DNA of 26,119 nucleotides from positions 1-26,119 of the forward strand of contig JASLCG010000057.1 of the NCBI GenBank assembly GCA_030151885.1, in the 5' to 3' direction. The DNA is from Bacteroides sp. GTDB lineage: Bacteria; Bacteroidota; Bacteroidia; Bacteroidales; Bacteroidaceae. The notes under the pieces are model-generated. The model was not told where the DNA came from and did not search any database. It worked only from the letters and a program-made list of their open reading frames with translations. Shown here piece by piece: positions 1 through 6,198 of the stretch (its first letter is position 1; every line of letters starts with the position of its first letter). Position numbers and translations under genes: made by a program.

Positions 1-38
1 TTTTTTCATTAAACCCCTTAAGTTCTCATTAAAAAGGC

Positions 39-46
39 TATATTTG
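39..46 (+). promoter_or_regulatory. Bacteroidota-type -7 promoter element for the queuosine operon
   Basis: TATATTTG matches the Bacteroidota primary sigma -7 consensus TAnnTTTG exactly. It would start a transcript near position 53 with a leader of about 80 nt before the yhhQ ATG. No clear -33 TTG is seen at the expected distance, so only the -7 half is supported. Confidence 0.55.
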
Positions 47-98
47 CACCCGCAAAATAAATATTAATCTATTTCTGTCCGTTTCCTAGGGCAGGAAT

Positions 99-129
99 CG
101 TGTGCTTGGTCAACCACGTAAAAAACAAG
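99..129 (+). promoter_or_regulatory. Candidate preQ1-I-like riboswitch (H-type pseudoknot)
   Basis: Four elements lie in the order of a preQ1-I aptamer. P1 is CGTG (99-102) with CACG (115-118). P2 is CTTG (105-108), in the first loop, with CAAG (126-129), in the 3' tail. Between them lie a short C-containing loop (109-114) and an A-rich tail (TAAAAAA, 119-125). This is the plan of the B. subtilis queC aptamer, whose tail also reads AUAAAAAACUA. The 3' side of P2 ends 5 nt before the yhhQ ATG and overlaps the only purine-rich stretch (AAGAG), so folding could hide the start region, which suggests translational control. The downstream genes are preQ1/preQ0 genes, as expected. Weak points are the 4-bp P1 and an apparent departure from the usual loop-1 sequence. 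Confidence 0.62.
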
Positions 130-134
130 AGTAA

Positions 135-815
135 ATGAAACAGAAATTTTCAACGCCATTTGTATTAATGGCTGTGTTGTTCAATGTTTGCCTTATTATG
201 GCGAATATGTTCAATACAAAACTAATTCACGTTTATGGCGACTTCTCTGTAAGTGCCGGGTTATTAATTTTTCCGATATCGTACATCATTAACGATGCTA
301 TTGTAGAGGTGTATGGCTTTAAGAAGGCTAAACTAATTATTTGGTTAGGCTTTGCCATGAACTTTATGACTGTAGGTTTGGGTATGTTGGCAACAAAATT
401 CCCATCGCCCGAGCATTGGCAAGGTGCCGAACACTTCGACTTTGTATTTGGATTGGCTCCACGTATTGTGTTTGCCAGTTTAATCGCATTCTTGGTGGGC
501 TCATTTCTTAATGCAATGGTCATGAGTAAAATGAAGGTAGCCAGTCAGGGTAAGAACTTCTCTGCACGTGCCATTATCTCTACCATTATTGGCGAGGCTG
601 GCGATTCGGTTATCTTCTTCCCAATTGCTTTCGGAGGAATTATTCCTGTCAGCAGTGTTCTTAACCTTATTCTTATACAGGTGGTATTAAAAACGGTGTA
701 CGAAATCATTGTGCTTCCGCTTACCATTATTGTAGTGAAGAGGGTAAAAGAGATTGAAGGCATCGACACGTTCGACGAGAATATATCGTACAATTTGAGT
801 TTCAAAGACATTTAA
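135..815 (+). CDS. yhhQ: Queuosine precursor transporter, YhhQ/COG1738 family
   Basis: A 226-residue, strongly hydrophobic inner-membrane protein of the YhhQ (Vut_1, PF02592) family, which imports queuosine precursors such as preQ0 or preQ1. It has about six membrane segments. The stretch FPISYIINDAIVEVYGFKKA (about residues 46-65) and the later GEAGDSVIFFPIAF (about residues 153-166) are typical of the family, and the length is usual. It is the first gene of an operon with queC (5-nt gap) and queF, so transport and synthesis of the 7-deazaguanine precursor are co-expressed. The start at 135 lies immediately after the candidate preQ1-I-like element. The family assignment is firm; the exact substrate is inferred from the neighbours. 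Confidence 0.93.
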   Translation: MKQKFSTPFVLMAVLFNVCLIMANMFNTKLIHVYGDFSVSAGLLIFPISYIINDAIVEVYGFKKAKLIIWLGFAMNFMTVGLGMLATKFPSPEHWQGAEHFDFVFGLAPRIVFASLIAFLVGSFLNAMVMSKMKVASQGKNFSARAIISTIIGEAGDSVIFFPIAFGGIIPVSSVLNLILIQVVLKTVYEIIVLPLTIIVVKRVKEIEGIDTFDENISYNLSFKDI

Positions 816-820
816 AGCAG

Positions 821-1471
821 ATGGAAAATAAGTCGGCAATTGTGCTTTTTAGTGGAGGACAAGACTCTACGACTTGCCTTTATTGGGCAAAAAAGCGATT
901 TACTAAAGTCTATGCCATTGCATTTGCATATGGTCAGAAGCATGAAAATGAGGTAGATATAGCTCGAGAACTTGCACAAGAGGCTGGGGTAGAGTTCCAC
1001 GTAATGGATGCCCACTTTATATCAAAGTTGAGCGTTAACTCTCTTACAGATACAAGTGTAGAGATGGAAGAGGGGAATGACCTCCCCAACACCTTTGTGC
1101 CAGGCAGAAACCTATTCTTCTTGAGTATGGCTGCTGTTTTTGCATACGAGCATAAAGTACAACACATTGTTACGGGAGTGTCCGAAACCGATTTTAGTGG
1201 ATATCCTGATTGTAGATTCAATTTTATTCAGGCTGCAAATTTGGCTATTAATACAGCTATGGACCAACAGTTTGTATTGCATACGCCTTTAATGTGGCTA
1301 GATAAGAGTGAGGTGTGGGAACTATCCGATCAATTAGGTGTGTTCAACCTAGTTCGCAACCGTACATTAACTTGTTATAATGGTGTGGTGGCAGATGGCT
1401 GCGGACACTGTCCTTCTTGTAAGCTACGCAACCACGGATTAGAAACCTATTTAAAGAGAAAAAACAGATGA
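821..1471 (+). CDS. queC: 7-cyano-7-deazaguanine synthase QueC
   Basis: ATP-dependent conversion of 7-carboxy-7-deazaguanine plus ammonia to preQ0 in the cytoplasm. The PP-loop signature SGGQDS is at residues 11-16. Four C-terminal cysteines (C185, C194, C197, C200, in the C-x8-C-x2-C-x2-C pattern) form the family's zinc site. At 216 residues it has the usual length. It starts 5 nt after yhhQ and its stop codon overlaps the queF start (ATGA at 1468-1471), indicating translational coupling. All key residues are present. Confidence 0.97.
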   Translation: MENKSAIVLFSGGQDSTTCLYWAKKRFTKVYAIAFAYGQKHENEVDIARELAQEAGVEFHVMDAHFISKLSVNSLTDTSVEMEEGNDLPNTFVPGRNLFFLSMAAVFAYEHKVQHIVTGVSETDFSGYPDCRFNFIQAANLAINTAMDQQFVLHTPLMWLDKSEVWELSDQLGVFNLVRNRTLTCYNGVVADGCGHCPSCKLRNHGLETYLKRKNR

Positions 1472-1935
1472 GAAAAGACGAAGAGTTAAGAGAACAACTA
1501 TCGGCTTTAGGGGCTAATACTGTATATAAAGACGATTATGCTCCAGAAGTATTAGAGGCATTTGACAACAAACATCCAGGTAACGACTATTGGGTACAGT
1601 TTAACTGTCCAGAGTTTACGAGCCTTTGCCCTATTACTGGTCAACCCGATTTTGCTGAAATACGCATCAGTTATGTGCCCGATATTAAAATGGTGGAGAG
1701 TAAAAGCTTGAAGCTTTACCTATTTAGCTTTAGAAATCACGGCGCTTTTCACGAAGATTGTGTAAATATCATCATGAAAGACCTGATTAAACTGATGGAT
1801 CCACGATACATTGAAGTTACTGGTATTTTCACTCCACGTGGTGGAATATCTATCTACCCGTATGCAAATTACGGCCGTCCTGGTACAAAGTACGAAGAGA
1901 TGGCTAGCCACAGGCTGATGAATAGAAATCTGTAA
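1468..1935 (+). CDS. queF: NADPH-dependent preQ0 reductase QueF (short type)
   Basis: Reduces preQ0 to preQ1, the last free-base step before insertion into tRNA. This is the short unimodular form (155 residues, like B. subtilis QueF). The catalytic cysteine is C54 in FTSLCPITGQPDF, followed by the catalytic aspartate D61. The substrate/NADPH signature ESKSLKLY is at residues 77-84, and FHE at 94-96 supplies the conserved H/E pair. It overlaps queC by 4 nt and ends the operon. No queD, queE or tgt is seen in this window. Confidence 0.97.
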   Translation: MRKDEELREQLSALGANTVYKDDYAPEVLEAFDNKHPGNDYWVQFNCPEFTSLCPITGQPDFAEIRISYVPDIKMVESKSLKLYLFSFRNHGAFHEDCVNIIMKDLIKLMDPRYIEVTGIFTPRGGISIYPYANYGRPGTKYEEMASHRLMNRNL

Positions 1936-1969
1936 AACAGGTATAGCACACAGAAAAGTGCAATACAAT

Positions 1970-2037
1970 AAACCCCACAAAACTAAGTTTATAGCAGTGC
2001 ATATTTAACTGTTACATCTCTTTTTTTTGTGGGGTTT
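1970..2037 (+). terminator. 13-bp inverted repeat downstream of queF, possible terminator
   Basis: AAACCCCACAAAA (1970-1982) and TTTTGTGGGGTTT (2025-2037) are perfect reverse complements separated by 42 nt. The loop holds a smaller CAGT/ACTG pairing. The T-run lies inside the 3' arm rather than after it, so this is not a textbook terminator. It could still end the queuosine operon or act as a structured 3' end. Confidence 0.4.
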
Positions 2038-2184
2038 GTAGTATATACTTATGCCAAAATATGTCAACCTACTTCTATCTTTTATGTGTTAATACTACAA
2101 AAGTAGATTCAACTTTCCCCTTTTATGTGCTATATTAGAAATCTCTAAAAATAAACACAACATAATAACAACCTAAGAGATAAT

Positions 2185-2481
2185 ATGAAAAAGCGTTTAC
2201 TCTCTATTTGTACACTTTTAATAGCATTATTTATTGCGAATAAGTATGCTTTAATATCAACAGAAATACATTATAAACCATGGCTAACAGGTGTGTGGCA
2301 TGGTATTAACGGCCCCGCCAATACACTTCTATCTATCTTTACAGATAGACCAGTACGTGCCATTTCTTGCGCAAAAGATTATCAAATTGCTTGGCTCATA
2401 TCTGCCATAATAAGTACTGTGGCTTGGATTAATATTTTTGTATTCTGTATTTGTGGCTTTCGAACAAAGAAAAGAAGCTAA
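2185..2481 (+). CDS. Small two-helix membrane protein, function unknown
   Basis: A 98-residue protein with a hydrophobic N-terminal segment (about residues 4-24), a central extramembrane part containing WLTGVWHGINGPANT, and a second membrane helix (about 68-90) ending in a basic tail (RTKKRS). I do not recognise the family. The Trp/Gly/His-rich central motif suggests conservation, but no function can be assigned. A purine-rich AAGAGA lies 8 nt before the ATG. It is monocistronic and its stop codon is 8 bp from the end of the convergent HsdR-N-like gene, with no obvious terminator between them. Confidence 0.75.
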   Translation: MKKRLLSICTLLIALFIANKYALISTEIHYKPWLTGVWHGINGPANTLLSIFTDRPVRAISCAKDYQIAWLISAIISTVAWINIFVFCICGFRTKKRS

Positions 2482-2489
2482 CTAGGTGC

Positions 2490-2939
2490 TTACAAGAGTG
2501 TATAATGGGGGATATCACTTAGAAACTGGCACGTTTTATGCTCGTAATCTACCTTACAGCAGTAGTGATTTAACCCGTTACTTACAATGAGGTACTGTAC
2601 TTTAAGCACGTAATTATATCGGCAAATTTGGTTAAACACATCTTGTGTTATTTTAATATGTGGCGCCTTGTATTCAACAATAACAAGCGGTTGTAGCGTT
2701 TTATCGTACACTACGGTATCGCATCTGCGTTGCATTCCATTTAGATGTAGTAAAATCTCATTACCCATTAATGACTTCGGATAGCCTTTTTCGTTGATTA
2801 AATAGTGTACAAAGTGCTGACGTACCCACTCTTCAGGGGTAATTTGAATACTCTTGTGGCGCAATATGTCGAATACATACGGAACACCATTATCATTAGT
2901 TATTTTAAGCTGGGCTGCTGGTAAATTTAAAGCGCTCAT
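2490..2939 (-). CDS. HsdR N-terminal (HSDR_N_2-type) nuclease-fold protein
   Basis: A 149-residue stand-alone protein resembling the N-terminal domain of type I restriction R subunits (HSDR_N_2, PF13588). The PD-(D/E)xK-like core is visible as RRCDTVVYD (about residues 71-79) followed by LVIVEYKAP (about 85-93), where the acidic residue and the E-x-K pair correspond to the catalytic signature. No helicase part and no HsdM or HsdS genes are nearby, so it is not a working type I system. Such short proteins are common single genes in Bacteroidales and their role is unclear. It is divergent from the HipBST operon, with its own promoter. Confidence 0.8.
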   Translation of the reverse strand: MSALNLPAAQLKITNDNGVPYVFDILRHKSIQITPEEWVRQHFVHYLINEKGYPKSLMGNEILLHLNGMQRRCDTVVYDKTLQPLVIVEYKAPHIKITQDVFNQICRYNYVLKVQYLIVSNGLNHYCCKVDYEHKTCQFLSDIPHYTLL

Positions 2940-2962
2940 AGTTGTTGAATCATTAAGAGTAG

Positions 2963-2994
2963 CAAAGTTATCAATTTTATAATTAGCTACTCAA
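2963..2994 (-). promoter_or_regulatory. Promoter of the HsdR-N-like gene
   Basis: On the minus strand, TAACTTTG (2963-2970) matches TAnnTTTG and a TTG (2992-2994) lies 21 bp upstream, close to the Bacteroidota -33/-7 spacing. It points to the gene starting at 2939. Confidence 0.5.
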
Positions 2995-3030
2995 TCAGGA
3001 GCTCGATTTATCGCGGCGTTAACATCAATA

Positions 3031-3048
3031 TATACCCGTTCGGGTATA
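3031..3048. promoter_or_regulatory. HipB-type operator O1
   Basis: TATACCCGTTCGGGTATA is a perfect palindrome with 8-bp arms around TT. It is the most upstream of three related sites, each starting 41 bp after the previous one. HipB-family antitoxins bind short palindromes in their own promoters (E. coli HipB: TATCC-N8-GGATA), so this is probably an autoregulatory operator. Confidence 0.72.
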
Positions 3049-3071
3049 AAACTACTGATATATGGTTAAAT

Positions 3072-3089
3072 TATACCTTATCGGGTATA
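3072..3089. promoter_or_regulatory. HipB-type operator O2 (degenerate centre)
   Basis: TATACCTTATCGGGTATA keeps the outer TATACC-N6-GGTATA but has lost symmetry in the centre. It starts exactly 41 bp after O1. Confidence 0.7.
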
Positions 3090-3112
3090 ATATTAAAAAC
3101 TAATAGCTATAT

Positions 3113-3130
3113 TGTACCCGTTCGGGTATA
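3113..3130. promoter_or_regulatory. HipB-type operator O3, adjacent to the hipB start
   Basis: TGTACCCGTTCGGGTATA differs from O1 at one base. It starts exactly 41 bp after O2 and ends 17 bp before the hipB ATG at 3148. It covers the upstream in-frame TTG at 3112, which argues against that codon as the start. Confidence 0.72.
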
Positions 3131-3147
3131 ATTTAAATGACTTTAAT

Positions 3148-3345
3148 ATGAATTTATCAGATTTTATAAAGGAACAACGAAAGCTTTTTGGGCTTACACA
3201 GTTGGAGCTCTCCGAAAGATCTGGAGTAGGGGTTCGCTTTATTCGAGATTTGGAGCAGGGTAAAAATACACTTCGAATGGATAAAGTAAATCAAGTATTG
3301 GCGCTTTTTGGGGCTGCACTAGAACCTGTTAAAAAAAATGATTAA
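3148..3345 (+). CDS. hipB: HipB-like antitoxin and autorepressor (HTH_XRE, y4mF type)
   Basis: A 65-residue Xre-type helix-turn-helix protein. The HTH spans about residues 10-50, with GLTQLELSERSGVGVRFIRD as the core and LEQGKNTLRMDKVNQVL after it, typical of HipB/y4mF antitoxins. I place the start at ATG 3148. A longer frame can be read from TTG 3112, but its first codons are the operator palindrome. The protein would bind the three palindromes upstream and repress the operon, probably together with the HipS and HipT proteins encoded 5 and 4 nt further along. HipB from classical HipBA is longer, while a short HipB is usual in three-gene systems. Confidence 0.88.
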   Translation: MNLSDFIKEQRKLFGLTQLELSERSGVGVRFIRDLEQGKNTLRMDKVNQVLALFGAALEPVKKND

Positions 3346-3350
3346 GTAGT

Positions 3351-3671
3351 ATGAAGCGTGCCAATATATATTTTAAGAAAGAGTTGGCTGGAGTTTTAAC
3401 CGAGCATGATGAAGGGTACACTTTTCAATACATCAAAGAGTACCTCACTTCAAAAAATGCAACTCCAATCAGCTTAACACTTCCGCTATCTAAGGAAGCA
3501 TATCATTCAACCATTTTATTCCCTTTTTTTGATGGACTAATTCCAGAGGGGTGGTTGTTAGATATAGCAGAAGATACTTGGAAGATAAGTGCTAAAGATA
3601 GAATGTCCCTATTACTGGCGTGTTGTAACGACTGTATTGGGGCAGTTAGTGTAAGAGAAATAACAGATTAA
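3351..3671 (+). CDS. hipS: HipS-like small subunit (HipA N-subdomain 1)
   Basis: A 106-residue protein matching only the N-terminal subdomain of HipA (Couple_hipA, PF13657). Visible features are GVLTEHDEGYTFQYIKEYL near the start, the SLTLPLSKEAY motif (about residues 41-51), and FFDGLIPEGWLLD (about 59-71), where classical HipA has the F-x-GLLPE signature. The kinase half is in the next, separate gene. In the enteropathogenic E. coli HipBST system the corresponding HipS protein is the part that neutralises the HipT kinase. By analogy this gene would be the antitoxin, while HipB is mainly the DNA-binding regulator. This is a family arrangement, not a frameshifted hipA: hipT has its own start and its own N-terminal zinc motif. 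Confidence 0.88.
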   Translation: MKRANIYFKKELAGVLTEHDEGYTFQYIKEYLTSKNATPISLTLPLSKEAYHSTILFPFFDGLIPEGWLLDIAEDTWKISAKDRMSLLLACCNDCIGAVSVREITD

Positions 3672-3675
3672 TAGA

Positions 3676-4623
3676 ATGGTAAAAAGGTGTTTATATTGTT
3701 ATAAGCCGTTAGAGCAGGAGATGGTAGATTATCATCCGAAGTGTTCAAAAGCTTTTTTTGGACAAGAAAAAGCTCCTCTGTTAAAGAATACACACGAGGA
3801 GATAAAAAAAATGGCTGTGCAGGTTATTCAGAGTCAAACTACCTTAACAGGCGTACAGCCTAAGCTATCTTTAAACTTAGAGAGTAAGGAGAAGGGAAAA
3901 GAGAAGAAATTTACCATCGTAGGGTTATGGGGAAAATATATACTTAAACCACAAACAGAGCTATACGAACAACTGCCCGAGAATGAAGACTTAACCATGC
4001 ACCTTGCAACGTTGGCCAAAATAAAGACCGTACCACACAGCTTAATACGTTTTGCAGATGGCAAACTAGCCTACATTACCAAGCGTATTGATAGAGATGC
4101 AAAAGGGAATAAAATTCCTATGGAAGATCTTTGTCAGTTGGCAGAGCGCTTAACCGAATACAAATATAAAGGCTCTTACGAGCAGATAGCCAAGGTAATA
4201 TTAAAATACTCTACTGCACCGCTGTTAGATTTAGCACTTTTCTGGGAGCAAGTACTCTTTTGTTGGATTACAGGAAACTCGGATATGCACCTTAAAAACT
4301 TCTCTATTTATAGCATTAAAAAGGGGATATATACATTAACTCCATGCTACGATATGTTGGCTACGCTACTCGTAATGCCACAAGATAAAGAGGAGCTGGC
4401 ACTATCTTTGCGAGGAAAGAAGAGCAAACTCAAGAAAGAAGATTTTGTTTATGCTATGAGCCACTCAGGGCTTAATGAGAAGGTTATAGAGAATATATTT
4501 AATAAATTTATAAGAGTTGCACCACGTTGGTATGAATTTATACAGATGTCATTTTTATCTGCCTCTCTCCAAGAAGCGTATATACATTTAATAGAGCGAC
4601 GTATAGAGGCTATAAAAAAATAA
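3676..4623 (+). CDS. hipT: HipT-like Ser/Thr kinase toxin (HipA C-terminal domain)
   Basis: A 315-residue HipA-fold kinase (PF07804). It begins with a possible zinc-binding C5-x2-C8...H20-x2-C23 motif, common in Bacteroidota relatives. The Gly-rich loop reads TTLTGVQPKLSL (residues 55-66). ILKP (89-92) supplies the ATP-contacting lysine. The catalytic loop GNSDMHLKN (200-208) has D203 and N208, and CYDML (224-228) has the Mg-binding D226. All catalytic residues are intact, so it should be active. The E. coli HipT relative phosphorylates tryptophanyl-tRNA synthetase; the target here is unknown. Where E. coli HipT has a Ser-x-Ser autophosphorylation motif, this protein has T56-L-T58. It lies 4 nt after hipS. 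Confidence 0.9.
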   Translation: MVKRCLYCYKPLEQEMVDYHPKCSKAFFGQEKAPLLKNTHEEIKKMAVQVIQSQTTLTGVQPKLSLNLESKEKGKEKKFTIVGLWGKYILKPQTELYEQLPENEDLTMHLATLAKIKTVPHSLIRFADGKLAYITKRIDRDAKGNKIPMEDLCQLAERLTEYKYKGSYEQIAKVILKYSTAPLLDLALFWEQVLFCWITGNSDMHLKNFSIYSIKKGIYTLTPCYDMLATLLVMPQDKEELALSLRGKKSKLKKEDFVYAMSHSGLNEKVIENIFNKFIRVAPRWYEFIQMSFLSASLQEAYIHLIERRIEAIKK

Positions 4624-4660
4624 CAAGCTTCACCTCAATTCAACAGATGGAGCTTGTTAT
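4620..4660. terminator. Terminator between hipT and the convergent HD gene
   Basis: ATAACAAGCT starting at the hipT stop codon (4620-4629) pairs perfectly with AGCTTGTTAT (4651-4660), and the inner loop can extend the stem imperfectly. An A-run (4614-4620) precedes the left arm, giving a T-run for minus-strand transcripts. There is no T-run on the plus side. Confidence 0.55.
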
Positions 4661-4688
4661 CTAGCACCTAATAATATGTATATATGGT

Positions 4689-5282
4689 TTATCGTTTTAA
4701 AATTCCACGCTCTACCGATTCTTCTAAAACCTCGTTTACATAATGCCAAAGTGGGGTAGCAGCCTCTTTCATAACGAGTTTACTAGCCAATACTTCGTCA
4801 AAACGAACATCGTGTTCCATCCATGTACCTCCCTGGTTAGAAGCATTTTGTAACAGAGGTTCAAGTCTATCTAGTACCCTTGCAAACTTAGCATCGAACG
4901 ATTTTTGTTCTTCAAACTCTTCCCACAATGCAATAAGCTCCTTTGCCTGATCTTCTGGCAGTAAACCAAAAATACGTTTAGCCGCTTCATACTCTTCGGG
5001 TCTATTGTCGTGACTCTGTGTTTTATCGTAAAAGAATACATCTCCAGCATCAATCTCAACAATATCATGAATCAGCACCATCTTAATAACCCTAAGAATA
5101 TTAACAGGTTCATTAGCATGCTCTTCTAGCACCATTGCCATAAGCGCCAAATGCCAACTATGCTCTGCATCATTCTCTCTTCTGTCGCTATTGAAAAGAC
5201 GAGTGCGTCGTAAAATGAATTTTATTTTATCTACTTCGTGTATAAAAGCAATCTGCTTGTGTAGTCTACTAAAATCAGTCAT
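4689..5282 (-). CDS. HD-domain phosphohydrolase (YfbR/COG1896-like)
   Basis: A 197-residue cytoplasmic HD_3-type (PF13023) metal-dependent phosphohydrolase. The metal ligands are H41 (in NDAEHSWHLAL), H72-D73 (VLIHDIVEIDAGD) and a later Asp. This is the family of 5'-deoxynucleotidase YfbR and related proteins; the substrate cannot be read from sequence. The ORF extends 20 codons further upstream (ATG at 5342), but the internal ATG at 5282 begins with MTDFSRLHKQIAFIHEVDKI, where family similarity starts, so I use it. It is a single gene convergent with hipT. Confidence 0.85.
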   Translation of the reverse strand: MTDFSRLHKQIAFIHEVDKIKFILRRTRLFNSDRRENDAEHSWHLALMAMVLEEHANEPVNILRVIKMVLIHDIVEIDAGDVFFYDKTQSHDNRPEEYEAAKRIFGLLPEDQAKELIALWEEFEEQKSFDAKFARVLDRLEPLLQNASNQGGTWMEHDVRFDEVLASKLVMKEAATPLWHYVNEVLEESVERGILKR

Positions 5283-5749
5283 AATAAGATGTTTATGTAT
5301 ATCTAGGGCACAAAGGAATAAAAAATAGTGCAGTATTTCCACTTAATTCCTTAGAATATAACGTTTCTTAGTAAGCTAAAAAGAAAAGAATAGTGGGCAA
5401 AACGCCCCGATATAAAGCTAAATATGGCACTAAAAGAGGGCAGATAACTCCTCTTTCATTACATAGAAAACTTCGCAATTCTAGACATACAAAGCCTCTT
5501 AATACAGAATAATCTTCAATTTATCTTTTGTGTAACATTTAACTAAATAGCTAAATCTACTCTTTTCTACTTTACCAAGCTTAGAATAATACATAAAGAG
5601 TTAATAGACTGTTATTTATAGTCCTAAAATCTGTTATAAAGCATAAAAACAGCTATTTAGCCGAAATTAGCCTTTCTAAAATTTAGTTTTTAAATGATTA
5701 TTAATACCTTATTAAAAGAATAAACTACTAACTATAAAATTGACGTGCT
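5283..5749. other. 467-bp intergenic gap, no gene seen
   Basis: Very AT-rich and without a credible ORF. It must hold the promoter of the HD gene (leftward) and of the zinc-ribbon gene (rightward), but no exact TAnnTTTG was found in either direction. Small features are a 7-bp inverted repeat AAAGAGG/CCTCTTT (5433-5439 and 5450-5456), a GGGC-aaaac-GCCC hairpin near 5394, and a repeated CTGTTAT at 5609 and 5631. Confidence 0.6.
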
Positions 5750-6079
5750 ATGAAAAATAAATTCTCTTGTCCATATTGTGGGCATACGCAACCGTTTTTA
5801 AAACTTTTAACCCTCAAAAAGAAATCTACTTGGCGCTGTGCTACGTGCGATCATGAAGTAAAGCCCAGCAATTTTACAATGCTATTTAACTACTTTAGCC
5901 TACTACTGCTGATAGGAGTATTTATATATACTGTGCTTGTTTTGAAAACCGACTTTTTAACCACCATGTTAATAGCTGGTTCGACAGGGATAGCATTGTT
6001 TTTATGTAAAATGATTTACTATTACTTCAGTATAGAGTTAAGTTTAACGACAAAGAAAGCACATAAACAGGCTCATTAA
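5750..6079 (+). CDS. Zinc-ribbon membrane protein, function unknown
   Basis: A 109-residue protein with an N-terminal zinc ribbon of two CxxC pairs (C7-P-Y-C10 and C30-A-T-C33, 19 residues apart) followed by two membrane helices (about 45-65 and 70-92) and a His/Lys-rich tail. The layout recalls the small cxxc-20-cxxc family of Bacteroidota membrane proteins, but I am not certain of membership. The ribbon probably faces the cytoplasm. It is a single gene between a long AT-rich gap and a strong hairpin. Confidence 0.75.
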   Translation: MKNKFSCPYCGHTQPFLKLLTLKKKSTWRCATCDHEVKPSNFTMLFNYFSLLLLIGVFIYTVLVLKTDFLTTMLIAGSTGIALFLCKMIYYYFSIELSLTTKKAHKQAH

Positions 6080-6116
6080 CAATGAATAATTTGGAGTATT
6101 TTATTTAATTTATCTA

Positions 6117-6133
6117 AAAAAGATGATCTTTTT
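6117..6133. repeat. Small A/T palindrome after the zinc-ribbon gene
   Basis: AAAAAGAT and ATCTTTTT flank a single G. As RNA it can form a short A/U hairpin ending in Us, so it may help end the transcript of the gene ending at 6079. Confidence 0.35.
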
Positions 6134-6137
6134 ATGG

Positions 6138-6188
6138 TTTGATGCAAAATTACTAAATGACAAAAATGTAATTTTGCATCAAATTTTT
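6138..6188 (+). terminator. 16-bp perfect inverted repeat with T-run, overlapping a promoter
   Basis: TTTGATGCAAAATTAC (6138-6153) and GTAATTTTGCATCAAA (6168-6183) are exact reverse complements with a 14-nt loop, followed by TTTTT (6184-6188). That is a good intrinsic terminator for the upstream gene. The right arm also contains the -7 element of the next gene, and the left arm holds the same element facing left. Confidence 0.6.
6169..6176 (+). promoter_or_regulatory. -7 promoter element for the LTA-synthase-like gene
   Basis: TAATTTTG matches TAnnTTTG, 22 bp before the ATG at 6199, implying a very short leader. No -33 TTG at normal spacing is seen. The element is embedded in the inverted repeat at 6138-6183. 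Confidence 0.45.
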
Positions 6189-6198
6189 AGGTAAATAT

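Noticed and set aside
3112..3147. Twelve-codon upstream extension of hipB from a TTG
   Set aside because: These codons are the operator palindrome O3, and Xre-type similarity begins only after the ATG at 3148.
2490..4623. Defence island made of a restriction enzyme plus a toxin-antitoxin system
   Set aside because: The HsdR-N-like protein lacks helicase, methylase and specificity partners, and such short proteins are common single genes in Bacteroidales. Adjacency alone is not enough.
3351..4623. A single hipA broken by a frameshift
   Set aside because: The downstream gene has its own ATG and an N-terminal Cys/His motif not found mid-HipA, and the split matches the known HipS/HipT boundary.
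5283..5342. Twenty-codon upstream extension of the HD-domain protein
   Set aside because: It encodes a hydrophobic stretch unlike the cytoplasmic HD family, and the ATG at 5282 fits where family similarity starts.
6154..6167. Invertible promoter flanked by the 16-bp inverted repeat
   Set aside because: The 14-bp spacer is too short for a site-specific inversion segment, and the promoter word lies within the arm. A hairpin or operator is the simpler reading.
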